DNA of 64,000 nucleotides from contig BSYQ01000009.1 of the NCBI GenBank assembly GCA_030272585.1, positions 310,001 through 374,000 on the forward strand, read 5' to 3'. This document shows positions 62,499 to 64,000 of the stretch, piece by piece. Position 1 is the first letter of the stretch; each line of letters begins with the position of its first letter. This DNA comes from Bryopsis sp. KO-2023. Taxonomy: Eukaryota > Chlorophyta > Ulvophyceae > Bryopsidales > Bryopsidaceae. The notes beneath the pieces were generated by a model. The model worked only from the letters and a program-made list of their open reading frames with translations, made no database searches and had not been told where the DNA came from. The position numbers and the translations under genes were made by a program.

Positions 62499-64000
62499 AT
62501 GTCGTCAACAGCTGAGAGTTGGGATGGGCCGGAACCCCCTGCAGTGTTCGTTTGCCCAATAAGCTTGCAGCTTATGGAGAACCCCGCTGTCTTACTGGAA
62601 ACGGGACAGGTTTTCGAACGAGATGCTGTAACGGAATGGTTGAAGGTGAAGCGCACGTGCCCGACGACAGGTATGGAAAACTTGCAGGCCTGTCTGGTCC
62701 ATACGCCCCAATTCTGTGGCGTCGCGAAATTTGCAGGTCCTCCAGCATCTCGGACGACAGCTGTCATGTCGCTTGACTTATGGATGCATATCTATGAATA
62801 AGATATGAATGTTTGGCTTGCATCAGTAGAGGTTCTTGACGATTCGTTCAGGCAGATCCACACAGAGAACGCTAAATCGCTTGTGCTGTGCTCAGGGGTT
62901 CAACTGACGGATGTTGAAACCGTGCCTGTCCACGGACTGAGACGCGCTATTTACGATTGGTCGGAAAGGAATGAGGATTCCAAGGTCGAGAACAATGAAC
63001 GTGACGATGCGGGGAAAAATTCACCGTTTTTCAAAGTTGGGATCACAACGCCAAAGCAAATGTATAACATAGGTCACCTCTGTACCACAGTTGGCGAGTG
63101 CGGGGACAAAACGAAGGATGGAAGAAGAGCAATGGGGTTGCTCAACGAAATGCTGTCGAAGGGATTCGTAGAGGAGTCCGCGATCAGAACGAGACTGCCA
63201 CAAATATCGATGCTGAATTCAAGGGTGGACGACTTTGGGGGAATGGACGAATCTGAAGCGAAACTTAGGTTTCGATTGTTTGGGGAACGCATGGTTTGGA
63301 GGGAGAAGATACTGATGCTGAGATGCAAGGGGTTAGACTTGGTGAGGCAAATTTTGAGTTGGTTTGCGGGATGGGCGCAGAACAAGCGCCGTCGGCTGAG
63401 TGCAACAGGGAAAATTCTGGGTGGGCTCCGCGACATTGAGCTTGAGCGCTTGAGGGATTCGTTGATCGAGATCGCGTGTCCGTTGAGAAGCGATGCCCAC
63501 AGCAAGGTATGAGGATAGATAGGAAAAATCTGGAAATTGAAGTGTGCACGTCTGTTGAGGAATTCTCGGCTCGGGTGCCCCTTATATCCATCCAAAGCAT
63601 TTGACACCTTGCATTCTTGTTTGCAGGCGAGAGATGGGGCTGCCCTTGTCTTGGGCGCGCTTCTTTTCGACTCCAAAACCAGATATCACTTCACAAGTGC
63701 ATGCGTTGGAGGGGCGCTCCTGCGTTATTGCAGTTCCAACACCGATCCGAGAATCCAGTTTTGCGCTGTGAAAGGCATTCAGAAGATGTGCGCCACGGAA
63801 AAGGGTCGCAGAATTATCTGTGCATCAAACGACTTGGGCTCGATCGTCGCCCTTCTGCCATCAGCGGATTCCACCTCAGCATACTCTACTCGAGTTTTTT
63901 CAGGCTTGTTTACGCGAACGACAGTGGTGGAAACGCTCGTCAAATTGCTGCACTCGGTGGCGGCTGAGCCGGAAGGGGTCGAAGGGCTGATTGATTGTGG
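62499..64000 (+). CDS. U-box/ARM-repeat E3 ubiquitin ligase, 5' part (runs off window)
   Basis: Predicted exons: 62499-62670, 62896-63506 and 63627 to beyond 64000. Donors and acceptors are GACAG|GTATGG / GCTCAG|GGGTT and AGCAAG|GTATGA / TTGCAG|GCGAG, with phase kept. Exon 1 starts MSSTAESWDGPEPPAVF and holds the first two thirds of the U-box (FVCPISLQLMENPAVLLETG, FERDAVTEWL, CPTTG). Exon 2 completes it (VQLTDVETVPVHGLRRAIYDW). A long charged linker follows, then in exon 3 helical ARM-like repeats (GAALVLGALLFDS, VVETLVKLLHSVAAEPEGVEGLI). The U-box recruits the E2-ubiquitin conjugate and the ARM repeats bind substrate, as in the plant PUB family. Intron 1 splits the U-box at the conserved TG. 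The 3' end lies outside the window. Confidence 0.88.

Noticed and set aside
62805-62895. Start of a separate 235-codon gene at 62805
   Set aside because: The segment before 62896 is intron; the remainder completes the U-box and is in phase with exon 1.

Overview
The window looks like repeat-dense nuclear DNA of a plant-lineage eukaryote. Two host genes have short spliceosomal introns with GT..AG ends, one of them a plant-type U-box/ARM E3 ligase. Most of the remaining sequence is Ty3/gypsy chromovirus-type LTR retrotransposons nested in one another. A charophyte alga such as Chara would fit, but that is an inference from style, not a match I could run.

Layout: (1) 1-5161 is the 3' part of Ty3/gypsy element A (+): pol, then an extra ORF with a coiled coil and Cys/His cluster, then the 3' LTR. 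(2) 5162-10415 is old debris: scattered gag, nucleocapsid, protease and integrase-like fragments on the minus strand, a large foldback palindrome (8436-9309) and ACAG/TGCACAG-rich repeats. (3) 10416-34142 is element H (-), a Ty3/gypsy element with 267-bp LTRs, a CCATG target duplication and a 1775-codon gag-pol ORF. Two later insertions sit in its leader: F (16699-26007), a 9.3-kb non-coding LTR element packed with the word GCGGA, and a complete-looking hAT DNA transposon (26203-33025) with an 8-bp target duplication and two convergent genes. (4) 35558-49734 is element C (+), a Ty3/gypsy element with 513-bp LTRs. Its 3' LTR is split by element B (43167-49613, -), the same family as A, whose 5' end is a miniature LTR element (TRIM). 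(5) 49740-52600 is mostly non-coding, with a 588-bp MITE. (6) 52742-55245 holds exons of a 5'-nucleotidase-type metallophosphatase. (7) 56911-60998 is element D (+), a short Ty3/gypsy copy with identical 373-bp LTRs. (8) 62499-64000 is the 5' part of a U-box/ARM-repeat ubiquitin ligase gene that runs off the window.

How it fits together: at least six LTR units from several families share one primer-binding word, TGGTTTCGGAGC, and 5-bp target duplications, so they probably use the same tRNA primer. LTR pairs read identical or nearly so, which means recent activity. F, the TRIM and D carry no full gene set and must have been moved by proteins made elsewhere. The most novel items are the second, six-exon gene of the hAT transposon with tandemly duplicated exons, the strand-biased GCGGA array of F, the mosaic TRIM/gypsy element B, the near absence of CpG from the coding bodies of C and D, and the post-pol zinc-cluster ORF of A and B. 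All counts and comparisons were made by eye.
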